Shown: one piece after another, positions 1 to 9,212 of the stretch | How positions within the stretch are numbered: the stretch's first letter is position 1 | Layout of the letters: every line of letters begins with the position of its first letter | Notes under the pieces: model-generated | Database searches by the model: none | Seen by the model: the letters and a program-made list of their open reading frames with translations, nothing else | What the model was told of the DNA's origin: nothing | Program-made: the position numbers and the translations under genes | Origin: Tubiluchus corallicola | Lineage: Eukaryota > Priapulida > Priapulimorpha > Priapulimorphida > Tubiluchidae | Direction: 5' to 3' | NCBI GenBank assembly: GCA_030141605.1 | Contig: JAQGDQ010000034.1 | Span: forward strand, 645,001-665,000 | Length of the DNA: 20,000 nt

Positions 1-589
1 AGCTGTGAATCTCAGTAGTGGAAATAGGCTGTTTTTGAGTTAGAATACTGTCATTAGTAACTTGTTGTGCAACACTGATTTTTAGAGTGGTCATTTTTAG
101 GACACAGCAAAGAATTTTGTACACACATTCTAACACTTTGTTGTATATAAGCTTACTATGTTTCTGTAAACTAACTCTGTGTGTTTTTTTTTTACTTCTG
201 CCTTATTTTTAGTCTTGTTTTATGGACTTTAAATGTCTGAAATAAAATAAATAATAATAATAATAATAATAATAGTAACTGAGTTCATCTAAGACCAATA
301 TAACAATTTCAAATTTGCACATGTATTTAAAACAACAAAATACTAGAATATTAATCAAAATCACAAAGAAACTTTTTCAAAAATGTCACGTGTTCACTGC
401 CAGTCAAGCAACTCAGCAAATTAAGTATTAAAGTACAAAGAACAAACATTAAAGATAGACCAAGTAGAACATGCATCTATCAGTATCAGTTCTCCTTGAA
501 CAGTGAGAAATTTCCACCATCCAGATAAAATACGTCCTTCAGTCATTGATTTCTATCCTATCTCAATGGTAATATCTCTTGGTGGATGA
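1..589. other. AT-rich non-coding stretch
   Basis: No open frame of useful length and no recognisable gene. The segment near 200-273 reads through a T-rich tract, an AATAAA-like word and then an (AAT)n run. That arrangement resembles the 3' end of a truncated non-LTR retroelement, but no reverse-transcriptase sequence lies upstream to confirm it. Confidence 0.5.
250..273. repeat. (AAT)8 microsatellite
   Basis: Eight uninterrupted AAT units follow an A-rich AATAAAATAA leader. It may be a simple microsatellite or the tail of an old LINE or SINE. The AATAAA-like word just before it favours a retroelement tail, but weakly. Confidence 0.9.
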
Positions 590-775
590 TGAGACGTCCA
601 GGACGTCTAGGATGAGGAGACATTCAGCTTCCGGAACGTGATTGCTCATTCCCCAGCATCCCTCGCGGGTGTAGAGAGCTTCATCTTTGAACGCAACTCG
701 CCTGTTATTCTAATCAATAATCGCTTATTGCTAAATTGCCAATGTCGTTCACAATACGATTAAAATGGCTGCGAC
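590..775. promoter_or_regulatory. candidate promoter-like motif cluster
   Basis: This stretch is less AT-rich and has more CpG than its surroundings. It holds a 17-bp ACGTC palindrome (592-608), an ETS-like CTTCCGG (628-634), a TTCCCCAGCAT word resembling the ZNF143 site (about 649-659), a CCAAT word near 739, and AAAATGGCTGC (762-772), which fits the YY1 pattern. These motifs cluster in housekeeping promoters of animals. No convincing first exon follows on either strand: the ATG inside the YY1-like word gives only six codons, and a minus-strand ATG near 690 gives about twelve. The regulatory reading is inference from motif density. Confidence 0.25.
592..608. repeat. 17-bp near-perfect palindrome with ACGTC half-sites
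   Basis: The arms AGACGTCC and GGACGTCT are exact reverse complements separated by a single A. Each arm contains GACGTC, so two CRE-like cores face each other. It could be a dimer-binding operator-like site or a chance palindrome. Confidence 0.7.
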
Positions 776-1520
776 GTCTTATTAGAGAATATTCCTGCCA
801 AATTAAAAGAGAAAATTTCTTCGAGATCTAATTTTTTGACGAAAAGATTCATTATTAACATTAGCGATGTTTCGCAATCAGTGCTTTTAGCATTTCAATG
901 AAAAGACGGTCGACGCTATAATTTATGACGACTTACAGTAATGAATCCAATTGATGGTTTTTGTCACAGATCATAGAAATGAAGATAATCTTAATGGCTT
1001 ATTTTTAATTAAACAAAACGTCAGTTTACCAGTATATTAGTTCATAACTCCAAATCACCTAAAACATTTCGTAAAAGTTACGTCTTTATTTGTGTAGGCC
1101 GGCCAATAGCGAAACTCAATTCAACTGCAGAAAGCATGCTTTCATACTGTTATGACGTTTTTTACAAACCCATCTTTTATTCAGTCTTGAATTGCGAATA
1201 ATTTTGTTTAAACAACCTATAGTGGTAAAACAATGTTTTGGATTTAGATTTTATTTTAATCTAGTACGCATAGTACCATATTTATAATACAATAAAAATT
1301 ACAGCTAAAATAGATTAGAATTACTTAACAATGTAAAAACAATGATAACTATTTATACATTTAACGTAAGGAACCTCAGGTTACCAGTTTATTTAGATTA
1401 CAATATACTCGCAATAAAAATAATTTTTTGTAATCAGTATAACCCAAAGATGTCAAGTAACTGCAATTCGGGGTACGCTTTAACTGGCGTATGGAAAAAT
1501 GGATTGGTGTTGTGAAAAAG
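776..1520. other. non-coding, nothing recognised
   Basis: AT-rich sequence without long open frames, recognisable repeats or RNA-gene motifs on either strand. A GGCCGGCC palindrome near 1099 is the only GC-rich landmark. Confidence 0.5.
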
Positions 1521-1766
1521 TTCATTCGTTCATTCTTTCATTCATTCATTCACCCAATTATTCGCTCATTCGTTGGCTCGTCCGTTCGTCCGTTCACTCT
1601 CTCATTCACAAATTCCTTCGTGCGTTCATTCATCCATTCATTCATTCATTCTCCCACTTATTCGCTCACTCATTGGTTTGTCCGTTCGTCCGCTCATTCT
1701 CTCATTCACTAATTCGTTTGTTCGTTCATTCACCCATTAATCCATTCATTCATTCATTCATTCACT
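1521..1766. repeat. degenerate (TTCA)n array with 100-bp higher-order units
   Basis: The array is built from TTCA tetramers with many substituted units such as TTCG, CTCG and GTCC. Two adjacent blocks, 1541-1640 and 1641-1740, align at exactly 100 bp without gaps and with 14 mismatches. The variant units are therefore duplicated as a block, not scattered at random. Open frames here encode Phe-Ile-His-Ser-like repeats only because a stop-free 4-bp unit reads the same in all three frames. They are not genes. Confidence 0.92.
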
Positions 1767-2305
1767 TAAAATCGTCGGAATACATCACAATAGATGGATA
1801 ATTGGATACCAGTTTCAATTCAAAAACTATTGAAGTTGATTTACATTACAGCACACCACAGTGTGCCTTTCTTGATGAAATGTTAAATGAGTGAATACTC
1901 TAGGTGCAGGGCATGTTTGTTAGTCTCTAAATCGTAGTTATTAAAACCAGGTCCATAAAATAATCAACGAAAACCCAAGGACAAAAGTCAGTTTCATTTT
2001 TTGGAATTTTTTACTTGTCTTAATGTCTGGGTCAATATTTGGTGAAAACTAATTTCATTTGTTCTGCTAATTAGCAGAAAGATGCAAAAAACGTGTCAGT
2101 CTGGCTGTCTTCTCATCTCACGCAGCACTGAAATTTTTGTGTTTGTGAAAAAAATCTGCTTTTAACAAAGTTCCATCCACGGTGCCTTGGAACAAAATAC
2201 GTAGACTAATAGCTCAGCTTCGAACAACAGAGGTCATGGAAAGTATTACTTTTCAACTAAAACCGTTCCGCCCATGAAATCAGATCACTCTGGACATTTT
2301 TTCCT
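1767..2305. other. non-coding, nothing recognised
   Basis: No supported gene. The palindromic CACACCACAGTGTG-type sequence near 1852-1866 and the surrounding AT-rich DNA give no sign of a family I can name. Confidence 0.5.
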
Positions 2306-2370
2306 GCCGGTGGCTCAGTTGCTTGGGATAAAATCGCAGATTTATATTCTGGAAGCTCAGACTCCCGTAA
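2306..2370 (+). mobile_element. tRNA-like head of a probable SINE
   Basis: GGTGGCTCAGTTGCTTGG at about 2309-2326 closely fits a tRNA D-arm and Pol III A box (TGGCTCAGTTGG type). About 45 bp downstream, GCTCAGACTCCC sits where the B box (GGTTCGAATCCC) should be, but it is decayed. The middle, TTTATATTCTGGAAG, resembles a degenerate anticodon and variable region. With a poor B box and no good acceptor stem, this is better read as an old tRNA-derived SINE or tRNA pseudogene than a working tRNA. The SINE body, if present, would run to about 2450. Confidence 0.45.
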
Positions 2371-2648
2371 TATTTATTCTTCTCGGTTGTGGGACACGGC
2401 TGCTGAATTACCCCATATTGTCAGACTAATTCGACTGAGTAAAAGTTATGATTACAGCACGAGGCAGTTAAGCGTGCATAATTGCGGAAAAAAAATCAAT
2501 GCAAATTGAATTTTGTGTTTTATTCATCAAAGATAATCGCTTTGTAACACTCATGCACGCGATGGTGTTGGTTTCTTATTTGTTTGCTTGTTTATTTGAG
2601 CATTTTCTAGTTTTTGTTTGCTTTTTGCTAATTATTCTTTCTTCCTTC

Positions 2649-3084
2649 GTTTATTCACTGATTCATTCATTCATTCATTCATTCATTCATTCATTCATTC
2701 ATTCATTCATTCATTCATTCATTCATTCATTCATTCATTCATTCGTTTGTTCATTCACTCATTCGCCCATTCATTCATTCGCTCATTCATTCATTCATTC
2801 GCTCATTCATTCATTCATTCGTTCATTCATTCATTTGTTCACTTACTTGTTCGTTCATTAATTCATTTATTCATTCACTTAATTGCTCATTCATTCGTTT
2901 TAATCATTCATTCATTCATACGTTCATTTATTTATTTATTCTGGTTATTCAATCTTTCATTCACTCATTCATTCACTCACTCATTCATTCACTGATTCAG
3001 TCATTCACTCATTCACTGATTCGTTCACTCAAATGTTCATTCAATTACTTATTCGTTCGTTCATTCATGCATTCACTCATTTTG
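2649..3084. repeat. large (TTCA)n array
   Basis: A perfect core of 21 tetramers (2661-2744) is followed by about 340 bp of interrupted units with TTCG, CTCA, TTTG and TTTA variants. Short local duplications of a CGCTCATT-containing block occur near 2780-2820. The gradient from a pure core to a degraded flank suggests growth at one end. The Phe-Ile-His-Ser open frames are repeat artefacts. Confidence 0.95.
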
Positions 3085-3085
3085 T

Positions 3086-3088
3086 TTT

Positions 3089-3148
<60 letters not shown>

Positions 3149-3149
3149 T
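3086..3149. repeat. (TTTC)16 microsatellite
   Basis: Sixteen TTTC units start within a few bases of the end of the TTCA array. The two tetranucleotides differ by one base, so this tract may have arisen by conversion of the TTCA array edge. It is homopyrimidine on the + strand and homopurine on the other. Confidence 0.95.
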
Positions 3150-3489
3150 AAGCTATTCTAGTGTTTGCTTGTTTGTAAGCTGTTTGTTATGTTACTTTTT
3201 AACTTTAATAAGCACACCGTTTCACATTATAATGAATAAAATAAATATAACAGGAAGATTCTTATCTTCCGGCTTACATGTCATTACAACAAAAATCGTT
3301 AATATTTCTCGTGCTTCCTTGCAATATGAGTCTGGTAATTGCGCAAATAACCTGCAAGCCATGAATCTGAAAATGTTCTTGTTAAAAATTCATCAGATTT
3401 TTAAGGGTTTGATGCTCAGCTCGACTATGTCTGTTATTTTAATAAATTTCATTTAAGTACTGTTTATTTTCTACGCAGTTGCTAAGCTC
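3150..3489. other. non-coding; weak open frame discarded
   Basis: An open frame runs through the TTTC tract to about 3456. Past the repeat its residues match no family I know, and there is no clear splice signal. I see nothing else here. Confidence 0.45.
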
Positions 3490-3550
3490 GCTGCACGTGC
3501 GTAACGCTGATGACGTCATGGCATTGGAAAATGAACATGGCGCGAAACAA
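3490..3550 (+). promoter_or_regulatory. E-box / CRE / YY1-like / E2F-like cluster
   Basis: Within about 55 bp there is a CACGTG E-box (3494-3499), a full CRE palindrome TGACGTCA (3511-3518), a YY1-like AACATGGCG (about 3533-3541) and an E2F-like GGCGCGAAA (3539-3547). CpG density is higher than in the flanks. The ATG overlapping the CRE opens only a 21-codon frame (starts MALENEHG), so no gene start is shown. It may be a promoter or enhancer of a gene whose coding exons are not visible here. Confidence 0.3.
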
Positions 3551-4986
3551 GATTGTATTTACGGCAACAGCTTCTCCTATTAAAACAAAGCTTCACTTGA
3601 AAGTAAGCGATTTACACTGCAAGTGAACTAATGTAAAAAGAGACAAAAGCAAAACATAATAGTAAACTGATCCGTCTTGATACTATAGCGTTCATAAAGC
3701 AAACTTGCCCCACAGATGAGATAGAGGGCTAATTTTTTGGTGTAATGGTACGGATGGGAATATCTAAACAAGATAGTAGGATCTAATCGCTCCTATTGGG
3801 AATTTACTGAACTAATGGCTATTTGCCAGGATTTAGTGATGTGGTTTAGTGTTCGTGCTTCCAAATCTTGACCAACCACATACTTTTCATACCAAAATTT
3901 AGGCTTTTTAAGACTTTGAAAGCCAGTTTATATAGCATACAATCAGTATGCTTGTAAACAATATCTAAACGTGAAGGACAAATTGCGGACACTCCAAGGG
4001 TACCTCTAAAATGAAAGTTTAGAAGTACCTGTATTTGTGCAAGCAAAGGTTATCGAGTACCAACAAAAACATCCCTAAACAGCGCAATAATTAAGTTGAA
4101 AACACTCTGTGATGTAGTCCATATATGACTTTACAAACTGACAAAAAATTCTCTGCTAATGTACTATTTCACAATGACTGTTACTGTATTAGTAAGCCAT
4201 ACCAGACAGAAACAATCGACCACGATTTAAAAATGACGAACTAAAAACTGTAAATAAAACCAAACGCAGCTATTCAAGCTATAGTTAAATTTATGTACAT
4301 AAAATCTATAAAAACCATTATATGTTTAGCATGTGCTTAGAAAATTTAAAATGTAACCTAACATACCTCAAGATTCTTAGTGTAAAACGTAAAGATGGCA
4401 CAGGCTGTATTACTATTGTAATAATATGCACATTGCTTATTTCTATACAAAAAACTGTTTTACCTTCTACCAACTACCTTGGCCGCCTAAGTAGTGAAAA
4501 ATATTTCTATGTTTTAGTAAAGGCGTGATGGAAAACACAAGAACATTAGATAAATTGTTAAATTTAACGCAGCCTTTTGCAATTAGTAATCCATTCTTTA
4601 ACATAATTAATGTACCTGGAAACTCGTTCATAGCAATTAACCTGATAAAATACAACAGGCGGTTAAAATAATCGTGTCGCACATGACTGTAAAGTTAAGA
4701 GAAGGCATTAAATCTCTCACGGAAAGTTTAACACAGTCATTGTTGTATATAAAAAAAACAATTAATATATTTCATAAATTGCTACTTATGTAGGTAAAGA
4801 AAATCAATGTATAAAACGGCAAAACTTGCACCAATAGTTAACAAAAAGAATGTCGAAGTAATGAATTTTATAAGCTTTTCTTACAGTTATATATCATTTA
4901 GTGTGGAACATATAGAGGCATAACTCCTTTAGGCCTACATATGGTTGTACCTTACTAGCTTTAGATCATCCGAGATGTAGCACTGA
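3551..4986. other. long gene-free AT-rich stretch
   Basis: About 1.4 kb with only 60-70 codon open frames on both strands, none with a domain, signal peptide or homologue I recognise. No microsatellite or inverted-end element stands out. It could be intergenic or deep intronic. Confidence 0.5.
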
Positions 4987-5001
4987 CCCCCCCCCCCCCC
5001 C
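4987..5001. repeat. C15 homopolymer
   Basis: Fifteen uninterrupted C residues followed by ACAGCCCCAC-type C-rich sequence. It is unusual in such AT-rich DNA. Its length is easily misread in sequencing. Confidence 0.9.
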
Positions 5002-5413
5002 AGCCCCACGGTTGTTACTGCTGCTGGAATTGCAGGATTCTAAAAAGATGCCAAACTTGTTTTTATTAAGTACATTTTACCCGCTCCGGTGGTTATTTTG
5101 ATAAGAGTTTATTAGGTAGTCTCACTAAATTTCAAATTTTATAGTTTAGCCACAGCTTGACTGCAACTTCGTTGGAGGTCCGTGCAAAAGGCGCTTTAAT
5201 TCAAATTTTAGTGGGAGGCCTATATTTCATACAATTACATTCGTGAAGACGGTTATCATTTTTTATCTAGGTAGGCCTGTCTTTTATCTTGCATTGTCTT
5301 TGAATATCTGATCACATTTAGGTCGCAATAGTCGCATACAGTGAAACCCACAGCTTAAGTCAAACCCAGGACTCAAACAGACCCTACACAGATCCTTGTA
5401 AACACCCTACAAA
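5002..5413. other. non-coding, several AGGCCT words
   Basis: No gene seen. The palindromic AGGCCT/TAGGCCTR word occurs here (near 5215 and 5273) and at scattered places elsewhere (4930, 11143), more often than its GC content would suggest in AT-rich DNA. I do not know its source. Confidence 0.4.
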
Positions 5414-5833
5414 CAGTGCCGGATTATCCTATAGGCCAGTATAAGCTGCAGCCTATAGGCCCCTAAGATTGGGGGTTGAGGGCTGCTAAAAGATATCAAT
5501 ATTACAAACTCGGTGTTTATTTTGATTGTTTTGTTGTTATAATGCTGGTTAGCGGTTATAAAAAAAACAGTTTTTCACTGCTGTTGTGTTGAAATGTGCG
5601 TTAATTTTGCTTGCAATCATTAGTAAAATTGTGGTATTTCATAGAGAACCAGCTATTCTGGTTCATGTAAAGAATTTGCAATAAGTTTACTTCAAGCTAA
5701 GTAAATTTCGCTAAATTGTATTAAAAGTAAAAAATATTTAACGCGAGTGCTGACGAGTTAGAGGGTGACTCCGTCAGAGGGTCCCCCATAATTTTTTAGC
5801 CTAGGGGCCCCAAACGGTCATAATCAGGCCCTG
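5414..5833. mobile_element. hAT-like MITE, copy 1 (420 bp)
   Basis: The left end reads CAGTGCCGGATTAT. The right end, read on the other strand, is CAGGGCCTGATTATGACC. The two agree over most of the first 14 bases, and both start with the CAG typical of hAT-superfamily ends. The flanking octamers are CCTACAAA and GTTATAAA, matching at five of eight positions, as a decayed 8-bp target duplication would. The interior has no transposase frame, so the element is non-autonomous. A second copy at about 6907-7340 confirms that it is a repeated unit. I do not know the family name. Confidence 0.7.
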
Positions 5834-5948
5834 GTTATAAATACAAATCCTTAATCCTCATAAATGCGAGTAAGTACAAATGTACCACAAAATTTGTTTA
5901 TCTTTTTTTGTCTAAACGACGCTCCAACTCAGATACTAGCTGCTATAG

Positions 5949-6167
5949 TCACTATTAATCCGTGAGCCAGGCAACTTCTTGGTAGAATTTCGGGTGGCAA
6001 ATTACCGATGTGATTTCCTCGAGCTATGCCTCTACTTTACAAAAATGTCTGGTGGACCTTCCTACGACACAGCTTTGTGGCGCTTATTTGTGGGACCACC
6101 CTCAAAAAGCTATGTTTGCCCAAATGGGTGCATGGCAAGGGTGAGGCTACACAATGCTGCAGCCATG
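5949..6167 (+). other. unrecognised open frame ending at a splice-donor-like GTAAGT
   Basis: The frame is open from just after a stop at 5946 to a stop at 6168, about 73 codons. It includes the residues MSGGPSYDTALWRLFVGPPS near its middle. A GTAAGT donor-like hexamer overlaps the stop, and a TATTAATCC...CCAG sequence upstream could act as branch point and acceptor. Residue composition is less biased than in the neighbouring frames. I recognise no domain, no long pyrimidine tract precedes the acceptor, and the length is within chance range. It could be a lone exon, a transposon remnant or noise. Confidence 0.15.
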
Positions 6168-6170
6168 TAA

Positions 6171-6906
6171 GTTTTAAAGTCTAGTTTTATACTGTTAACC
6201 GTTTTGATCATTGTGGAATTTGGTTAGCAATAGAAAAAGATTATGCCTATTCCATCAGGGCACACTGCTGTTGTGTTATTGTTCCTGAATGCCCTAAAAA
6301 CTACATGTGTTCGGTTTTTTTAGAAAACAAATCTGTTTTCGTTTTTTTTTTTTTTTTAGAAAGTTTCGATTCTTGCATTTTCTGAGGACCAAATGAAACC
6401 TTATATAATTTTCTGCCGCGAAAGGGCTTTTATAATAAATGCCAAACGAATTACAGTATTTTACGTCTGGAATAAGAAGGCTTCACAAAAATCTTTATAA
6501 TTTCTTGTTTGTGGCTCTTATTGCCGTCTGCACTTGAGTCAGGGAACGGATGCTTTACAGTGCATTAGAAAATATTCCGAATTTTCTCGCCCTATAAATT
6601 TGTAAATCTTTGCGACCCACACACAAGAGTCTACTAGATAAAAAAACTGAATTATTTTACAACTTTTTGGTTTATAGATTGTAGCTGTTCTTAGTAATCT
6701 GCTGTAGCTAAAGAGAAATATTGATTCTAAGAAGGCTGGTGCATCATTCTGTATTAAATACGTTACTAGTAGCAGTTCTGAATCTTGCTTACTGTGATTT
6801 CATCATAAATTAGATTAACAATAATTAATTAAAACGTATTAATTAAACTTTGGAAACTTGATATTACTTATTTGCTCATTGTTGTTTTTCTTTTTTTGAA
6901 AACTAA
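6171..6906. other. non-coding between the two MITE copies
   Basis: AT-rich with a T16 run at 6342-6357. The words CAGGGCA (6257) and TGCCCT (6289) could pair as a weak hairpin with a loop of about 30 bp. No gene is supported. Confidence 0.45.
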
Positions 6907-7340
6907 CACGACTTAACAGGTCAGTAAAAGCAGCAGCCTAGGGCCCTTCAAGCTCGGGGTCCTCGTGCCTTGGCTAACATTTGATAAAAAATCCGTTTTT
7001 CACTACGGTTGTGTTGTATGTGCTCATTTTGTTTGCAATAAATAGTAAAATAGTGGTATTTCTTAAAGAATGTTTTCACTGACAAACAAAAGATAGCTAT
7101 TCTCGCTTACATAAAGAATATACGATAAGTTCACTTCAAGCTATGCAAATGTCGCTAAATCACGAGTAAAAATATTCAAGACTGGGTGTTGAAGAGTTAG
7201 AAGGTGGCTCTGTCTTGGGGCCCCATAATTTCATTAGCCTCTCAGACGGAGCCACTTTCTAACTCCTCAACACCCGTTTTGAATATTTTAATCATAATTT
7301 CATTAGCCTGGGTGTGCCAAAAGGCCATAATCCGGCCTGG
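6907..7340. mobile_element. hAT-like MITE, copy 2, with internal foldback
   Basis: Aligns in the same orientation with copy 1 over most of its length. Shared blocks include the GTTTTTCACT region (5572 and 6995), TAGTAAAAT...GTGGTATTTC, CACTTCAAGCTA, the GAGTTAGA...GACTC segment and the CATAAT(C)..GGCC right end. Identity by eye is roughly three quarters. The left end is decayed, so the start is approximate. It differs from copy 1 by 69 extra bases (7241-7309) that contain a reverse-complement copy of its own sequence. No transposase is encoded. Confidence 0.65.
7169..7289. repeat. 46-47 bp inverted repeat (foldback) inside MITE copy 2
   Basis: The arm at 7169-7215 and the reverse complement of 7244-7289 match with one single-base gap and about five substitutions, separated by 28 bp. 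A 17-bp block, CATAATTTCATTAGCCT, occurs both in the spacer (7224-7240) and right after the second arm (7293-7309). The RNA or single strand would form a long stable hairpin. Copy 1 lacks the second arm and the duplicated block. Confidence 0.88.
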
Positions 7341-7371
7341 GTGTATCATTTGTGTGATTCACTACACAGCA

Positions 7372-7560
7372 ACAAGCATTTTGGACCGGCTTGACCACAG
7401 GGGAATACAGTGACCTAGTGGTGTAAGGAATCTGGAATTTAAATAGAAGGCCTCTAGTTCAAATCCAGACTGGACTACATAACAACTTTTTCACAGTTCT
7501 TGCCTTTGAATTTTAAAATTCAATGTGAGTTTGTAACATCGTTAATCGTATGATAATCAA
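7372..7560 (+). mobile_element. tRNA-derived SINE, copy 1
   Basis: TGACCTAGTGGTGTAAGG at 7411-7428 fits a Pol III A box, and AGTTCAAATCC at 7456-7466 fits a B box, spaced as in a tRNA. The body downstream, with TTTTTCACA, an AATT-rich segment, GTTTGTAACAT and TAATC, recurs in the same order after the second copy. No acceptor-stem pairing supports a functional tRNA, so a SINE is the better call. The boundaries are estimates from the homologous segments. Confidence 0.6.
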
Positions 7561-7667
7561 TCGACCAAGAAATTCCAGGTTGAAAATTATTCAAATATGA
7601 AATTAGTCTAATTAGTTAGAATCCTAACATTGGAAGTGCAGAATTTGATTGGCTAGCTATAATTGTG

Positions 7668-7850
7668 AAACTTTGAGCTGCTTTGACCACTGGTGAATGT
7701 GGAGGCTACTAGCCTAAGGGGTTTGAAATGAAAGCAAAAGGTCAACCCGTTCAAGTCCAGGGCTGCATGCCGACTTATTCACATTTCCTGTTTTTCAAGT
7801 TTGGTAGCAAAATTATTTAATTAAAAATAGGTTTGTAACATACAATAATC
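7668..7850 (+). mobile_element. tRNA-derived SINE, copy 2
   Basis: A diverged relative of copy 1. It has the shared leader CTTTGACCACTGG (TTGACCAC in both), a decayed A-box area with CTAGCCTAAGG, a good B box GTTCAAGTCC at 7749-7758, and the same downstream order of TTCACA, AATT-rich and GGTTTGTAACAT...TAATC. The two copies lie about 295 bp apart in the same orientation. That could be a dimeric insertion, a local duplication or two independent insertions. Many substitutions imply age. Confidence 0.55.
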
Positions 7851-8669
7851 AAAATATTATTTAATTGTTTATACTAAATAATTAATATTAGTGAGTTTGG
7901 CACGTTACTAATAATTTATTTGGTAAAACAGGCGCAAATACTTGGCGAAATGCAGCGGTATCGCCATGCCAAGGTCTCGTCAATTTGATTTGTTATCAAT
8001 TATTATTAATTACTTTGTCATATCTCTATTCCAGGGTTAGTTATGTTCAGTGTTAGTAAATAAACTTGAAACCTGAAACTTGTAACTTATAAATGCACAT
8101 TATAAATGTACAATAAACGTACAATACATGTACAAATAGATTTGCACAGTTCACAACATCACATTCATACATTAGTGGCTATTTGTAAAATACGAGGAAA
8201 AATCATAATCATAATATGTCTTATAAAGGCAAACAGTAGCATTTTTCACAAAATCATGCACAATAGATTCCCAGGTATTTAAAGCTATAACAAGCTTTAA
8301 ACATTTACCCATTGTACCCACAATATTATGGGCGTCAGGTAGAACCATTAAGAATAAACTTAACTTTACATTTAGTAGAACAAATTAAGTTCACCAAGCG
8401 TGAAGGACTTTCTGGACGGAATTAACAAAGACTGAAAAACAAACGAACAAACAGCTCCTATCCGAAGGTGAAATTGCTCCATTGCTCTCAGATGCAATTG
8501 CAATCAAGTTGGAAGATTGCAAACCAAAGTTACTCTTTCCCCTTGAGCGGAACGTAAGTGTTTAAGAAAGATATGGGAATAAATTCTGAGAATGAGTTTG
8601 CCTGCACTGTGGTGTACTGATGTGCTTTACTCACTACTGTATTGTGGCCATCTGTATTAAAACTAGGAC
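7851..8669. other. non-coding; possible retroelement tail near 8050-8090
   Basis: AATAAACTTGAAACCTGAAACTTG near 8058-8081 has the look of a short-period retroelement 3' tail (units of about nine, TTGAAACCT/TGAAACTTG). A run of GTACAAT-like words near 8105-8135 repeats at about 12-13 bp. No gene is supported. Confidence 0.35.
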
Positions 8670-9181
8670 AAGCAGCAGCAACAAGAACAGCAATAACAGC
8701 AACAGCATCAGCGACAACAACAATAATAACAACAACAGCAGCAGGAGCAACAACACATCAGTGGCAACAATAACAACAGCAACAAGAACACCACAACTGG
8801 GACCACGGAAGCGACAGCAGCAGCAGCAATAGCAACAGCAACAGCAAGAACACCAGCAAGTGCAGTAGCAACAGCAACAACAATAACAGCAATAGCAATA
8901 GAGCAGCTGCAGCAATAAAAGTAACAACTAGTAGCAGCAGTAACAACAACAACAACAACAACAACAGCTGCAGCAGTAGCAGTAGCAGCACCAGCAACAA
9001 CAACACAACTACAACAACAATAACAACAACAGCAACAGCAAGAACACCAGCAAGAGCAGTAGCAACAGCAACAACAATAACAGCAATAGCAATAGAGCAG
9101 CTGCAGCAGCAATAATAAAAACAACTGGTAGCAGCACCACCAGCAGCAGCAGCAATAAAAGCAACAACTAGTAGCAGCAGT

Positions 9182-9212
<31 letters not shown>

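Noticed and set aside
1491-1801. Phe-Ile-His-Ser-rich open frames of up to 100 codons
   Set aside because: TTCA is a stop-free 4-bp unit that gives the same peptide in all three + frames, so long frames arise without coding.
2499-3456. 120-129 codon frames across the second TTCA and TTTC arrays
   Set aside because: Same repeat artefact; outside the repeat the residues match nothing and the frames begin or end in AT-rich noise.
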